Assembly: GCA_016722445.1 (NCBI GenBank)
Contig: JADKIZ010000014.1
Coordinates: 67,363 to 131,362 of the forward strand
Source: Flavobacteriales bacterium
Lineage (GTDB): Bacteria > Bacteroidota > Bacteroidia > Flavobacteriales_D > Sanyastnellaceae
DNA length: 64,000 nucleotides
Reading direction: 5' to 3'
The translations under genes and the position numbers were made by a program. The notes under the pieces are model-generated. The model was not told the DNA's origin. It was given only the letters and a program-made list of their open reading frames with translations, and did no database searches. This document shows positions 36,107-44,210 of this stretch, in pieces (within the stretch, counting starts at the first letter, position 1; the number at the start of each line of letters is the position of its first letter).

Positions 36107-37396
36107 ATGCGCTACAAACAGTTATCTGCTCAGCACTATACACAGAATCGCAATCGTTTTGCTTCTGAATTACAACGTGGTGGTCTTGCCATCTTCTGCA
36201 GCAACGATATTTATCCGACCAGTGCAGATGGTCACATGCCTTTTAAACAGGCTTCTGATATTTTCTACCTGTCTGGTGTTGATCAGGAAGAAACGATCTT
36301 GATATTGTTTCCAGATAGTTTCAATAAACAGTATCGCGAGATTTTGTTTTTGAAAGAAACAAGCGAAACAATTGCCATCTGGGAGGGTGCAAAACTCAAC
36401 AAAGAAGAGGCTCGTGCACAAACAGGTATTCAAACCGTTTTCTGGTTGAATGACTTCGAAAAAATTCTGCACACAGTTCTTGCAGAAGCCAATTGTGTTT
36501 ATCTGAATAGCAATGAACATACTCGCGCAGGAATCGAAGTAGAAACAAGAGAGATGCGGTTTTCAAAATGGTTTATCGAAAAATATCCGCACTATCAAAT
36601 TGAAAGATCTGCGCCACTGATGCATAAGTTGAGGTCTGTGAAAGACCATGAAGAGATTGCGCAATTACAACAGGCCATCGACATCACAAAAGCCGGATTC
36701 GATCGTGTGATGAAATTCGTGAAACCTGGTGTGATGGAATATGAAATCGAAGCGGAATACATGCATGAATTCCTTCGTCGCGGCTCACGTGGATTTGCCT
36801 ATACACCAATTATTGCTTCAGGATTTAGTGCTTGTGTATTGCATTATATTGACAATGACAAGGCTTGTCAGGATGGAGATTTATTGTTGATGGATGTTGG
36901 AGCGGAATACGGAAATTACAATGCAGACATGACGAGATGTATTCCCGTAAATGGTCGATTCACGCCAAGGCAAAAGGATGTATACAATGCTGTATTACGC
37001 GTGATGAAAGGTGCTACTGCGATGTTGCGTCCGGGTGTGATTCTGGGTGACTATCAGCGGCAGGTTGGCGAAATGATGACCAAAGAATTGGTAGACCTGA
37101 ATCTGATTACCATGGACGATGTGAAAAAACAAAACCCGGAATGGCCTGCTTACAAAAAGTACTTTATGCACGGCACTTCACACTTCCTCGGTCTTGATGT
37201 GCACGATGTAGGAAATTGGACAAAACCTGTGAACGTCGGTAATGTATTTACAGTGGAACCGGGTATCTATATCCGTGAAGAGAGTCTGGGTATTCGCATC
37301 GAAAACAACATCGTGATTACACCAAATGGCAATGATGACTTGTTTAAGAATTTTGCCATTGAAGTGGAAGAAATTGAAGACATGATGAACAAGTGA
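36107..37396 (+). CDS. pepP: Xaa-Pro aminopeptidase (M24B)
   Basis: 429 residues with the N-terminal creatinase-like domain (SNDIYPTSADGHMPFKQASDIFYLSGV) and the pita-bread catalytic domain. Metal ligands are the two aspartates in LLMDVGAEYGNYNADMTR, the His in HGTSHFLGLDVHD, and the glutamates in TVEPGIYI and IRIENNIVI, the complete dinuclear set. The enzyme removes N-terminal residues preceding proline in the cytoplasm. It follows neuB by 34 bp. A 10-bp inverted repeat separates it from the convergent transporter gene. Confidence 0.93.
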   Translation: MRYKQLSAQHYTQNRNRFASELQRGGLAIFCSNDIYPTSADGHMPFKQASDIFYLSGVDQEETILILFPDSFNKQYREILFLKETSETIAIWEGAKLNKEEARAQTGIQTVFWLNDFEKILHTVLAEANCVYLNSNEHTRAGIEVETREMRFSKWFIEKYPHYQIERSAPLMHKLRSVKDHEEIAQLQQAIDITKAGFDRVMKFVKPGVMEYEIEAEYMHEFLRRGSRGFAYTPIIASGFSACVLHYIDNDKACQDGDLLLMDVGAEYGNYNADMTRCIPVNGRFTPRQKDVYNAVLRVMKGATAMLRPGVILGDYQRQVGEMMTKELVDLNLITMDDVKKQNPEWPAYKKYFMHGTSHFLGLDVHDVGNWTKPVNVGNVFTVEPGIYIREESLGIRIENNIVITPNGNDDLFKNFAIEVEEIEDMMNK

Positions 37397-37397
37397 T

Positions 37398-37433
37398 TTT
37401 ATCTCGATAAATTAGAACCTGATTCGAGATAAA
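37398..37433. terminator. Hairpin between convergent pepP and mlaF-like genes
   Basis: TTTATCTCGA (37398-37407) and TCGAGATAAA (37424-37433) form a perfect 10-bp stem with a 16-nt loop, one base beyond the pepP stop and just before the mlaF-like stop. A/T-rich outer ends suit a bidirectional terminator. Confidence 0.6.
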
Positions 37434-37435
37434 CT

Positions 37436-38194
37436 TTATCCACGTAAACTTTCGCGTATTTCCTTCATGAATTCGGATGGAAATACGAAGTTGTTGAGTT
37501 CTGGATTTTCTGTATGTAGAATAGCTCGTTTATCGCCTTTCCACCACAGCTCACCTTGATAGATGAAGTTGATGTGATCACCAATTTCAATCACCGAATT
37601 CATATCATGACTTACAACCACTGTGGTTGATCCGAATTCGTATGTGATCTCTTTGATCAAATTGTCAATGACTATAGCCGTTTGCGGATCAAGCCCAGAA
37701 TTCGGCTCATCGCAAAACAGGTATTTCGGATTCATGGCAATGGCCCTCGCAATACCTGTTCGCTTTTGCATTCCACCGGATATCTCACTTGGATAGAGGT
37801 GGTTTTTCCCTTCGAGATTTACACGCTTCAAACAGAAGTTTACACGATCCATCATTTCACTTTTGTTCATCCTACTGAACATTTGCAATGGAAACATGAC
37901 ATTCTCTTCAACAGTCATTGAGCTAAAAAGTGCAGACCCTTGAAACAACATTCCCATTTCTTGACGGATGTCTTTTCTTGCCCAACGATCAAGCTTGGTA
38001 AAGTTTCTATCGTCGAAAATGATTTCTCCCTGATCCACCTCCATAAGCCCAACAATACACTTGGTCAACACCGACTTACCCGAGCCGCTTCGCCCAATGA
38101 TGAAGTTGACCTTGCCAGGATGAAAGACAACACTGATGTTCTTCAACACCTGATTTCCGTTAAAAGCTTTCGATATGTCTTTTACCTCGATCAA
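37436..38194 (-). CDS. MlaF-like ABC transporter ATP-binding protein
   Basis: 252-residue ATPase with Walker A GRSGSGKS (near residue 33), signature SEISGGMQKR, Walker B YLFCDEPNSGLDP and the switch His in VVSHDMNS. The pattern ISGGMQKR with EPNSGLDP is typical of MlaF-type ATPases of phospholipid or lipid transport across the envelope. It overlaps the permease gene upstream by 4 bp, so the pair is one operon. A periplasmic MlaD-type substrate-binding protein is not seen next to it. Confidence 0.92.
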   Translation of the reverse strand: MIEVKDISKAFNGNQVLKNISVVFHPGKVNFIIGRSGSGKSVLTKCIVGLMEVDQGEIIFDDRNFTKLDRWARKDIRQEMGMLFQGSALFSSMTVEENVMFPLQMFSRMNKSEMMDRVNFCLKRVNLEGKNHLYPSEISGGMQKRTGIARAIAMNPKYLFCDEPNSGLDPQTAIVIDNLIKEITYEFGSTTVVVSHDMNSVIEIGDHINFIYQGELWWKGDKRAILHTENPELNNFVFPSEFMKEIRESLRG

Positions 38195-38934
38195 AGAAGA
38201 AGAATCTGTGTGAGAACATAGTTAGATATCAGAATGAGAACCATGCTGTATACCACGGCTCTTGTGCTGCTTTCTCCGACTTCTCTGGGACCTCCGAAAG
38301 TGTAAAACCCATGATAGGAACTGACACTCGTAATGATGAAGGCAAAAACGACTGTCTTGATCAGTGTGTATGAAACTTGAAATCCTTCAAAATAATATTG
38401 TAATCCGTAGACATAATCCGTCATAGAAATAACGCCGGTGCTTGTTCCAACTCCCGCGCCCGCGGCAATACCGAGGAACATGGAAATGATCACCAAAAAC
38501 GGAAAGATGAACATTGCTGCGATAATCTTCGGCAGGATGAGGTAACTTGATGAATTGATGCCCATGATTTCCATAGCGTCAATTTGTTCGGTAATGCGCA
38601 TCGTACCGATTTCAGAGGAAATATTACCGCCAACTTTTCCCGAAAGGATCAAACACACAATAGTGGATGAAAATTCGAGGATCATGGTTTGTCGTGTCGT
38701 AAATCCAATGGTCCATCTTGGTATCCAGCCACTGTCAATGTTGGCTGCGGTTTGAAGGGTCACAACTGCTCCCATGAACAAAGACAACAGCCCGACAATT
38801 CCCAGCGACTGCAATCCTATCTTATCGATTTCCTGAATGATCAGACGCCGATATACACTTCTCCTTTCCGGCTTTGAAAACACATTGCCCAAAAGAAGCC
38901 AGTATCGGCCGATATGGTAATACACGGATGTCAT
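38191..38934 (-). CDS. MlaE-like ABC transporter permease
   Basis: 247 residues, five or six membrane helices, with the MlaE family signature VGGNISSEIGTMRITEQIDAMEIMG in the middle and GAVVTLQTA near residue 55. It is the permease partner of the ATPase downstream (ATGA overlap). The family moves phospholipids or related hydrophobic molecules between inner and outer membrane. The preceding 39 kb gap holds only small genes, so mlaD would have to be elsewhere. Confidence 0.93.
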   Translation of the reverse strand: MTSVYYHIGRYWLLLGNVFSKPERRSVYRRLIIQEIDKIGLQSLGIVGLLSLFMGAVVTLQTAANIDSGWIPRWTIGFTTRQTMILEFSSTIVCLILSGKVGGNISSEIGTMRITEQIDAMEIMGINSSSYLILPKIIAAMFIFPFLVIISMFLGIAAGAGVGTSTGVISMTDYVYGLQYYFEGFQVSYTLIKTVVFAFIITSVSSYHGFYTFGGPREVGESSTRAVVYSMVLILISNYVLTQILLL

Positions 38935-39118
38935 CTAGCGCAAACTTAAACGTTTGCATTTCGACATCATTGCACAATTACCGGATTTAGATCACATTGG
39001 TTTGTTGAAGGTTTCTTCTTTCGCCTTCGACTAAAGGAAAGCCGAGTTTGTGTGATACCACAATACGCACACCATTCTCGTTTTTCACCAATGTTATCCG
39101 AAACAGTTCGAATGTATA

Positions 39119-39427
39119 TCAGGATTTTTTGCGGAAAATTTGTTTGAGGTATTCCCATATGAATGGAATGGGAATCGACAAAAACAAAAGTCCACCAAAA
39201 AACAATCTCGCTGACCAACTGCCCTGAGTTGGCCAACCCGTAAGCGAAACAAGTGAGTGTTTCATGAAAAAGATCGCCACGATCATGACCAAAAACCAAA
39301 TGATCAATCGAATATTGAATTTACCTTCGGAAAGCAAAAGCATATATCGTAACAATGGAAATGAAGCGTACAACCAAACAGCCACAGTTGCAATAAGAAG
39401 GACGGTATGTGTAATGGGATCTGTCAT
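39119..39427 (-). CDS. Small hypothetical membrane protein
   Basis: 102 residues from the ATG at 39427 with three hydrophobic segments: HTVLLIATVAVWLYASFPLL, LIIWFLVMIVAIFF and LFFGGLLFLSIPIPFIW. It ends in a basic tail (KQIFRKKS). The sequence upstream in the same frame lacks coding character, so the long frame reaching 39784 is not used. No family is recognised. It lies between the mlaE-like gene and the divergent lipoprotein gene. Confidence 0.5.
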   Translation of the reverse strand: MTDPITHTVLLIATVAVWLYASFPLLRYMLLLSEGKFNIRLIIWFLVMIVAIFFMKHSLVSLTGWPTQGSWSARLFFGGLLFLSIPIPFIWEYLKQIFRKKS

Positions 39428-39550
39428 ATGTGTAGCGTGATGACTTGTTTTGATATTGTTATTGGCTCTATTGGCGGGCAAATGAAGTTCTAAAAAACAT
39501 GGTTGGTTCTGGTGGCCGATAAAATTTAGCCATATCCGAAAGTTGCGAAA

Positions 39551-39558
39551 TATATTTG
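39551..39558 (+). promoter_or_regulatory. -7 element (TATATTTG) for the lipoprotein/SprT-like unit
   Basis: TATATTTG matches TAnnTTTG and lies 21 bp before the ATG at 39579. Confidence 0.55.
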
Positions 39559-39578
39559 TATAGTTAAAATCAGTGACT

Positions 39579-39761
39579 ATGAAATTACGAACTGGCAGCG
39601 TCATGATATTCTGTTTTTTACTCATGATTTTTCTCGGGGCTTGCACTGCGGGTAAGAAAAAACCCAAATGCCGCACCTGTCCCAAATGGGAAGATGCCAG
39701 AGAATTTCGTGCTGATATAAATGTGTATGAAGAAGAGCACGGATCTGGAACGCGCCCTTGA
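39579..39761 (+). CDS. Small putative lipoprotein
   Basis: 60 residues: a hydrophobic signal (VMIFCFLLMIFLG) followed by a lipobox-like FLGAC, then a short basic stretch with two further cysteines (KPKCRTCPKW) and a charged tail. The ATG at 39579 is preferred over the GTG at 39573. It overlaps the start of the SprT-like gene by about 40 bp, which suggests coupling. Function unknown; the CRTCP motif might bind metal or form a disulfide. Confidence 0.6.
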   Translation: MKLRTGSVMIFCFLLMIFLGACTAGKKKPKCRTCPKWEDAREFRADINVYEEEHGSGTRP

Positions 39762-39906
39762 GCCTTTTTTGCCTGAAGGGGCATTGGAACTGGCTTGTGA
39801 GATGTTGAGGAGCCATCCCATCATCTTGAAATTACACCTCCGCGCGCTACGAAACTCGGTGATTTCACTCCGGATCCGAAAAGTGGTAAGCACGTCCTCA
39901 CCGTGA
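39721..39906 (+). CDS. SprT-like protein, N-terminal fragment (frame-broken gene)
   Basis: The first 36-37 codons (LERALEPFLPEGALELACEM, then RSHPIILK) are the typical start of Bacteroidota SprT-like proteins. After ILK the frame becomes nonsense. Adding one A to AAA at 39829-39831 switches to ITPPRATKLGDFTPDPKSG, which continues into the next feature and yields a 210-residue protein. Start ATG at 39721, or 39727. Confidence 0.75.
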   Translation: MCMKKSTDLERALEPFLPEGALELACEMLRSHPIILKLHLRALRNSVISLRIRKVVSTSSP

Positions 39907-40352
39907 ATGGCAACCTCAACAAGTATGCGTTTTTGATCACGCTCATGCACGAATTGGCGCATTTGATTTGTTACAACAATCACCGCGATCGCGTAAAACC
40001 TCATGGCCAAGAATGGAAAGGTTGTTTCAAACAAACACTTGGTCCATTCCTCAGAAGGAATGTTTTTCCAGAAGATGTAGCAAAAGCCATTAGTGCTTAT
40101 CTCACCAATCCTGGCGCATCAACTTGCACCGACATCAGTCTTTCCAAAACTTTGGCTAAGTATGATAAGACAAGTCATCCCGATATCAAATTGTTGGACG
40201 ACCTACCTATGCACGCAAGGTTCATTTATGGCAGGGATCATAGGATTTTTATTAAGGGTGAAAGAATTCGCACACGCTACAGATGTTTCGAAGAAAAGAC
40301 GAGATACGAATATCTGTTCAGTCCGTTGGTGAAGATCAAACACCTCAAATAG
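39903..40352 (+). CDS. SprT-like zinc metalloprotease-fold protein, catalytic part (frame-broken gene)
   Basis: Contains the HELAH zinc-binding motif in LITLMHELAHLICYNNH, followed by RVKPHGQEWK, the SprT/Spartan-like catalytic core. A C-terminal part with RTRYRCFEEKTRYEYLFSPLVKI resembles a zinc-ribbon-like end lacking most cysteines. The true N-terminus is in the preceding fragment; the apparent GTG start at 39903 is internal (VNGNLNKYAF). The family includes proteases acting on DNA-protein crosslinks in eukaryotes, while bacterial members are uncharacterised. Confidence 0.85.
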   Translation: MNGNLNKYAFLITLMHELAHLICYNNHRDRVKPHGQEWKGCFKQTLGPFLRRNVFPEDVAKAISAYLTNPGASTCTDISLSKTLAKYDKTSHPDIKLLDDLPMHARFIYGRDHRIFIKGERIRTRYRCFEEKTRYEYLFSPLVKIKHLK

Positions 40353-40410
40353 AAATATTCTCAGGGAATTTTCATGATTGAGTAATCACGTCCGCTTTTG
40401 AATTCTGTAA

Positions 40411-40447
40411 AACAAAAACGGGCGAAATCCGAAGACTTCACCCGTTT
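40411..40447 (-). terminator. Intrinsic terminator of the small T9SS gene
   Basis: On the minus strand AAACGGGTGAAGTC pairs with the segment ending GCCCGTTT (7 perfect pairs plus inner pairs), followed by TTGTTTT. It lies 22 bp beyond the stop at 40469. Confidence 0.8.
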
Positions 40448-40468
40448 GATGTATACCTTGAAGGTAAT

Positions 40469-40804
40469 TTAGTTTCGCTGCAGTTTCAGGGTTTTGGTTT
40501 TGCCATCGGCTCCAACCACCTGAACCATATAAATGCCTTTTCGGAGATTTTCTACTGGAATTTCTACTGAAGAACAACCGCCTTCGGTAGAACTATGCTG
40601 CTGAACAAATATGGACTTACCTGTTAAATCTAAAACTGTTACAGTAAATGATTCTTCAATGGCTTCGTCGAATATGAGTTCTGCTTTGCCTTCAATACCC
40701 ACAATTCGAGCAGAACTGATCGGGTGCGACAGACGATCCTGCGATTGGGCAGAAAAGCTGAACAGAAACAGGGCAGCAATAAATGTGAGTAAATGTCTTT
40801 TCAT
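40469..40804 (-). CDS. Minimal T9SS protein: signal peptide plus sorting domain
   Basis: The ATG at 40804 gives 111 residues: a signal peptide (RHLLTFIAALFLFSFSAQSQ) and one beta-sandwich that is itself a T9SS type A sorting domain. The domain reads ESFTVTVLDLTGKSIFVQQ ... VENLRKGIYMVQVVGADGKTKTLKLQRN. The normal PNP motif at the domain start is absent (ARIVGIEGKAELIFDEA instead). There is no passenger domain, which is unusual for T9SS cargo. It has its own terminator and no evident partner. Confidence 0.85.
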   Translation of the reverse strand: MKRHLLTFIAALFLFSFSAQSQDRLSHPISSARIVGIEGKAELIFDEAIEESFTVTVLDLTGKSIFVQQHSSTEGGCSSVEIPVENLRKGIYMVQVVGADGKTKTLKLQRN

Positions 40805-40924
40805 TTCAAATCGAATTTGGCAGATCATTTTCAAATATCCTGCCTCATTTTCTTTTACACCTACAAAGGTAAATGGTTTCACTCTGAAACACGTAAAATT
40901 TCTGCTATTCAGGGTATTAAAAAA

Positions 40925-43012
40925 TCAAAACTGAATCCTCAATTGGATGTGAACATCTGACTTGGTATTGCCGGCAATGGCGGTATTTCCACTGGAAATC
41001 TCGTTTCTATCCGTGAAAATCCATGTGCCATATCGCAGCCAAAGGTCCATTCCACGCCGGATATCACATTTTAACATGCCATAAACCCGGGAACCTTTGT
41101 AAGCGTATGGCAAGATGCTGAAGGCATAGAGTACATCGCTTTCGAATGCATACAATTTGCTGTTCCAGCCTTGGGTATCAAACAATGCATAACGCCCTGT
41201 GAAGGACATTTTTGAGCCTACTTTCTTGAAAACCAGGTCTTGGTAAATCAAAAATCCGGATTCTGTGCTGTTTTCTTTACGAAATGTCACCCATTCGGCC
41301 CTTGTCTTAAACTGTAAGTTGGGGTGTACCTGATAAACGCCATGAATCCTCCAGTTTTCCTGAAGTGTGGTTACCGGATAGGTGATCAACAGGTCTTCGT
41401 CTGCAGAGTTTTGTTCTTTTTGTTTTCTGCGATAGCGCATATAAAACTCATGCTTTTTGTCTGGTTTATAGTTCAATTGTACCAGATAATCGGTCATATC
41501 TGACGGTGCATCTACACGATATGCCATCCATGGAAACTTAACCAAATCGGAATAAGCGGTCAGGGTAATTTTACTGGTAAGTGAGGCCTGTAGTCCAACG
41601 AAAAGCCCTTGTTCATTGCTTGCAGAAGTGTTGTTTTCTCCAAAAGCGTTTGTTCTGAGGTTTTGATAATCTCTGTCATAATCCCGGTATACAGCGCTGA
41701 GAGCAAGGTTTTGGTTCAATGAAGCCACTAGACCATTCATCCATGCAATACCGCCATTTTGACTGCGAGAAATTTCACCAAAGAGATTGGTGTTTTTAAT
41801 AACCGCCTGATAGTCCAAGCCGGCGGTGAGATTGTCGTAACCGGTAAAATCGAATTTTTGATACAAATCACCGTCCCATGCAGAAGGAAAATCAAACTCC
41901 GTGCGCACTGCGGTAAATCCGGCAGAGAACGATCCCTTGGAATATTTCAGATTGCCCCCGTAGGATATTTCATGTAGTCTGTTTTTCTGATCAATCTCAT
42001 TGTCTGTGCGATGCAATCCACCAAGTGGGATAGATGTGATGACGGCATCATCGGTGAAAACGGAATCGGTGACAAGAGACACCCCCGCATCAATTTTTTT
42101 AGCAGAATAGAAGGAGGTCAGTTCGAATTTCCCAAAACCGACCGTAGCTCCGGCGCCACGTAGAAAATTACCTTCCTGAACAGATGAATATTGTCTTAGA
42201 CCAAGTGCATTTTTTTTGATGTTCAAGACAAAAGGAGATTTACCGAAAGCCAAACCATTCCAAAATGTAATACCCTGCCCAAAGAGTGCTTGATAATCTC
42301 CTACTACAACTTTTTTCAACCAGGTATTTCCAGAATACATCACATGAAAACTTTTGAAGTCAGGGCCATCTTGTAAGGCCTCACCAGGATCTTTCTCAAG
42401 TGTAAAACCAGCTCGGAAATTTTTTCTGTACTGAGCTGTATAGCGCACATACATATAGTCGGGAGATCCAATGAATGCAGGTTTGCCCGTTTCTTCATCA
42501 GCAATGTATCCAGCCTGTTCTTCGAGCGTTCTTTTATACCTCAGGAAAATGTCGTGATTGAGTTCTTTGGTAAATGTTTTGAAGGAAAAATCCTTCATGC
42601 TAAGTGTTGGTTTCGCTGTGACGAAATAGGAAATGTTTCTGATGGTTTCCATGTCGAAATTGTCCACGGCCTGCAATTCATATATGCTTCGAAGGAAACC
42701 GTATTTTTCTATGTGATTTTGTAGGCTGATAATTTGAACATCTGAGAGCAGATATAGTTCTCTTAGTTCTTCAATCCGGGCTGTGTTCAAATTGAGTGGA
42801 TGTTCGAAATAGAATGAGAGATCTTCGAAAAGGTTGGTATAGTCCAGTTCAGCTCCTTCGTCGAGCGTGCCGGCAATCTCTTCAATGCGCTGCTCAATGA
42901 TGCTGTTTTTTAACTCTTCTGTTTGCGCCCGGGTAATCATAGACGACATCATTACGATCATCAATCCGACCAAACGGATTGCCCTTGGGTTATGGAAAAG
43001 GATGCGCATCAT
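40925..43012 (-). CDS. Outer-membrane beta-barrel protein with N-terminal helix-hairpin-helix region
   Basis: 695 residues: signal peptide ending TRAQ, then helix-hairpin-helix-like segments (PLNLNTARIEELRELYLLSD and HIEKYGFLRSIYELQAVDNF, residues about 70-130). The NLNTA/EL pattern is the one found in ComEA-type DNA-binding domains. The remaining roughly 550 residues alternate in the manner of a large beta-barrel and end in IQLRIQF with a terminal Phe, as in outer-membrane proteins. The ATG overlaps the TGA of the upstream gene (TGATG), indicating translational coupling. A periplasmic DNA-binding-like domain attached to a barrel suggests a role in DNA uptake or in a secretion complex; this is inference. 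Confidence 0.85.
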   Translation of the reverse strand: MMRILFHNPRAIRLVGLMIVMMSSMITRAQTEELKNSIIEQRIEEIAGTLDEGAELDYTNLFEDLSFYFEHPLNLNTARIEELRELYLLSDVQIISLQNHIEKYGFLRSIYELQAVDNFDMETIRNISYFVTAKPTLSMKDFSFKTFTKELNHDIFLRYKRTLEEQAGYIADEETGKPAFIGSPDYMYVRYTAQYRKNFRAGFTLEKDPGEALQDGPDFKSFHVMYSGNTWLKKVVVGDYQALFGQGITFWNGLAFGKSPFVLNIKKNALGLRQYSSVQEGNFLRGAGATVGFGKFELTSFYSAKKIDAGVSLVTDSVFTDDAVITSIPLGGLHRTDNEIDQKNRLHEISYGGNLKYSKGSFSAGFTAVRTEFDFPSAWDGDLYQKFDFTGYDNLTAGLDYQAVIKNTNLFGEISRSQNGGIAWMNGLVASLNQNLALSAVYRDYDRDYQNLRTNAFGENNTSASNEQGLFVGLQASLTSKITLTAYSDLVKFPWMAYRVDAPSDMTDYLVQLNYKPDKKHEFYMRYRRKQKEQNSADEDLLITYPVTTLQENWRIHGVYQVHPNLQFKTRAEWVTFRKENSTESGFLIYQDLVFKKVGSKMSFTGRYALFDTQGWNSKLYAFESDVLYAFSILPYAYKGSRVYGMLKCDIRRGMDLWLRYGTWIFTDRNEISSGNTAIAGNTKSDVHIQLRIQF

Positions 43013-43841
43013 CAGTTTTCCTTACCGAAGTAGGTGAATGAAATCTGTGGGGTAAATCCGAGTACCAAATGATATCCCGTGGCAGCGTCAATTTGAAATC
43101 CGCTTATCCGATAGCCAAAGCCGAAGGCATATTGAGCAGGATCAGAAGCAAATCCGGCGCGGAGGGATAGGTTTTTACAGGCAAATATTCCAGACCTGCA
43201 CGAACCGTTGCTTTGTTATCAGATGGCTTTTGAACTTCTCCGGTAATAATGACTTTTTCAGAAAATCTGTATCCTGCACCTAGACGCATCCGTGAAGGAA
43301 TGCGTTCATCATTGTAATCACTGAGTTTTGCCCGGTTGGGGTTGTACAAATGTGCGGCAAGCGAGAGCTTTTCATTCATCTGATAAAGAAATCCAGCTTC
43401 TCCACTTAAGGTGGATGTCGTGCCATAATTCTCGCCCAAACGTGTTGTGAGATAATTGAGCTGGATACCCGCAGAAAGTTTGTCGCTTAATTTCATGGCA
43501 TATGCCAGACCAGCGCGTGAAAGACTGTATCCAGAGTAGCCAAATGAGCGATAAGAAATCGCAAAAGCGCTTTTTCTGAAAGGCATTGAAGCCACAATTC
43601 CTTTGTCGCTGAGCTCTTTTAATCCGAACCGATTTTCGTAAAACACGCCTGCCTGCACAGATTCCGCGTAGACCAATCCCGCTTGATTGTGCACGGCACT
43701 CCAGACATCATGCATCACGAGATACGACCCACCCATGGCCGATGCCCGCGCTCCTGGTGCATTTTGTGCCCGAACGGGCGCATGCAGAGCGCTGATCACT
43801 AGTACTGCGATGATCCGAAGCGTGGTGTGGCAGATATGCAT
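43012..43841 (-). CDS. PorV/PorQ-like outer-membrane barrel protein (one-base frame break)
   Basis: Signal peptide (IIAVLVISALHAPVRAQ), then a barrel with GARASAMGGSYLVMHDVWSA, the GARAxAMG start characteristic of PorV/PorQ/FadL-like Bacteroidota proteins. As given, the frame ends at 43104 in YPSAPDLLLILLNM. Adding one A to the A5 run (T5 at 43172-43176) restores KNLSLRAGFASDPAQYAFGFGY. The restored frame runs to a TGA at 43012-43014 (ITFTYFGKEN-like end), 276 residues in total. The restored stop overlaps the next gene's ATG by 1-2 bp, strong support for the correction. Confidence 0.88.
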
Positions 43842-44011
43842 ATCAGTCTGTTCTTTTGATGGGCTGCAAAGTAGTGAATCACACGTGAACTGTATATTAA
43901 CCTAAAGGATACTAGGTGAGTTTTTCAAAGGAATAGGGATTTTGATCTCCATCAGGATATGTGGTTGTAATGAATTTCAGGAATTTCGATCAAACTCCGG
44001 AATCCGCGTAT

Positions 44012-44019
44012 TATATTTG
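44012..44019 (+). promoter_or_regulatory. -7 element (TATATTTG) of the tRNA-Leu promoter
   Basis: TATATTTGCGCCCCC lies 21 bp before the tRNA. The extended TATATTTGCGCCCC string is identical to that before rpmH at 55629. Confidence 0.7.
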
Positions 44020-44040
44020 CGCCCCCTTTCTATAAGGGAT

Positions 44041-44122
44041 GCGGGCGTGGTGAAATTGGTAGACATACCAGACTTAGGATCTGGCGCCGCGAGGCATGGG
44101 GGTTCGAGTCCCTCCGCCCGCA
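44041..44122 (+). tRNA. tRNA-Leu (anticodon UAG)
   Basis: Acceptor arms GCGGGCG and CGCCCGC pair perfectly, with discriminator A at 44122. The D arm contains AATTGGTAGAC. The anticodon stem CCAGA/TCTGG holds loop CTTAGGA, giving anticodon TAG for CUA. A long class II variable arm (CGCCGCGAGGCAT region) and TTCGAGTCC T-loop are present. CCA is not encoded. Its promoter is at 44012. Confidence 0.97.
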
Positions 44123-44210
44123 CTAATATGTTGTCGTTCGGGGGAATATTTTGACGGGAAGTTCTTCTGGTCAAAATGAATTACCGGACGATTTTTTTTA
44201 TTCTTAAAAC

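Noticed and set aside
38967..39299. 110-codon minus-strand frame
   Set aside because: Overlaps the better-supported small membrane protein in another frame and has no hydrophobic or domain pattern.
43104..43176. C-terminal tail YPSAPDLLLILLNM as the natural end of the PorV/PorQ-like protein
   Set aside because: The alternative frame restores a barrel ending and a stop that overlaps the next start, so the tail is an artefact of the frame break.
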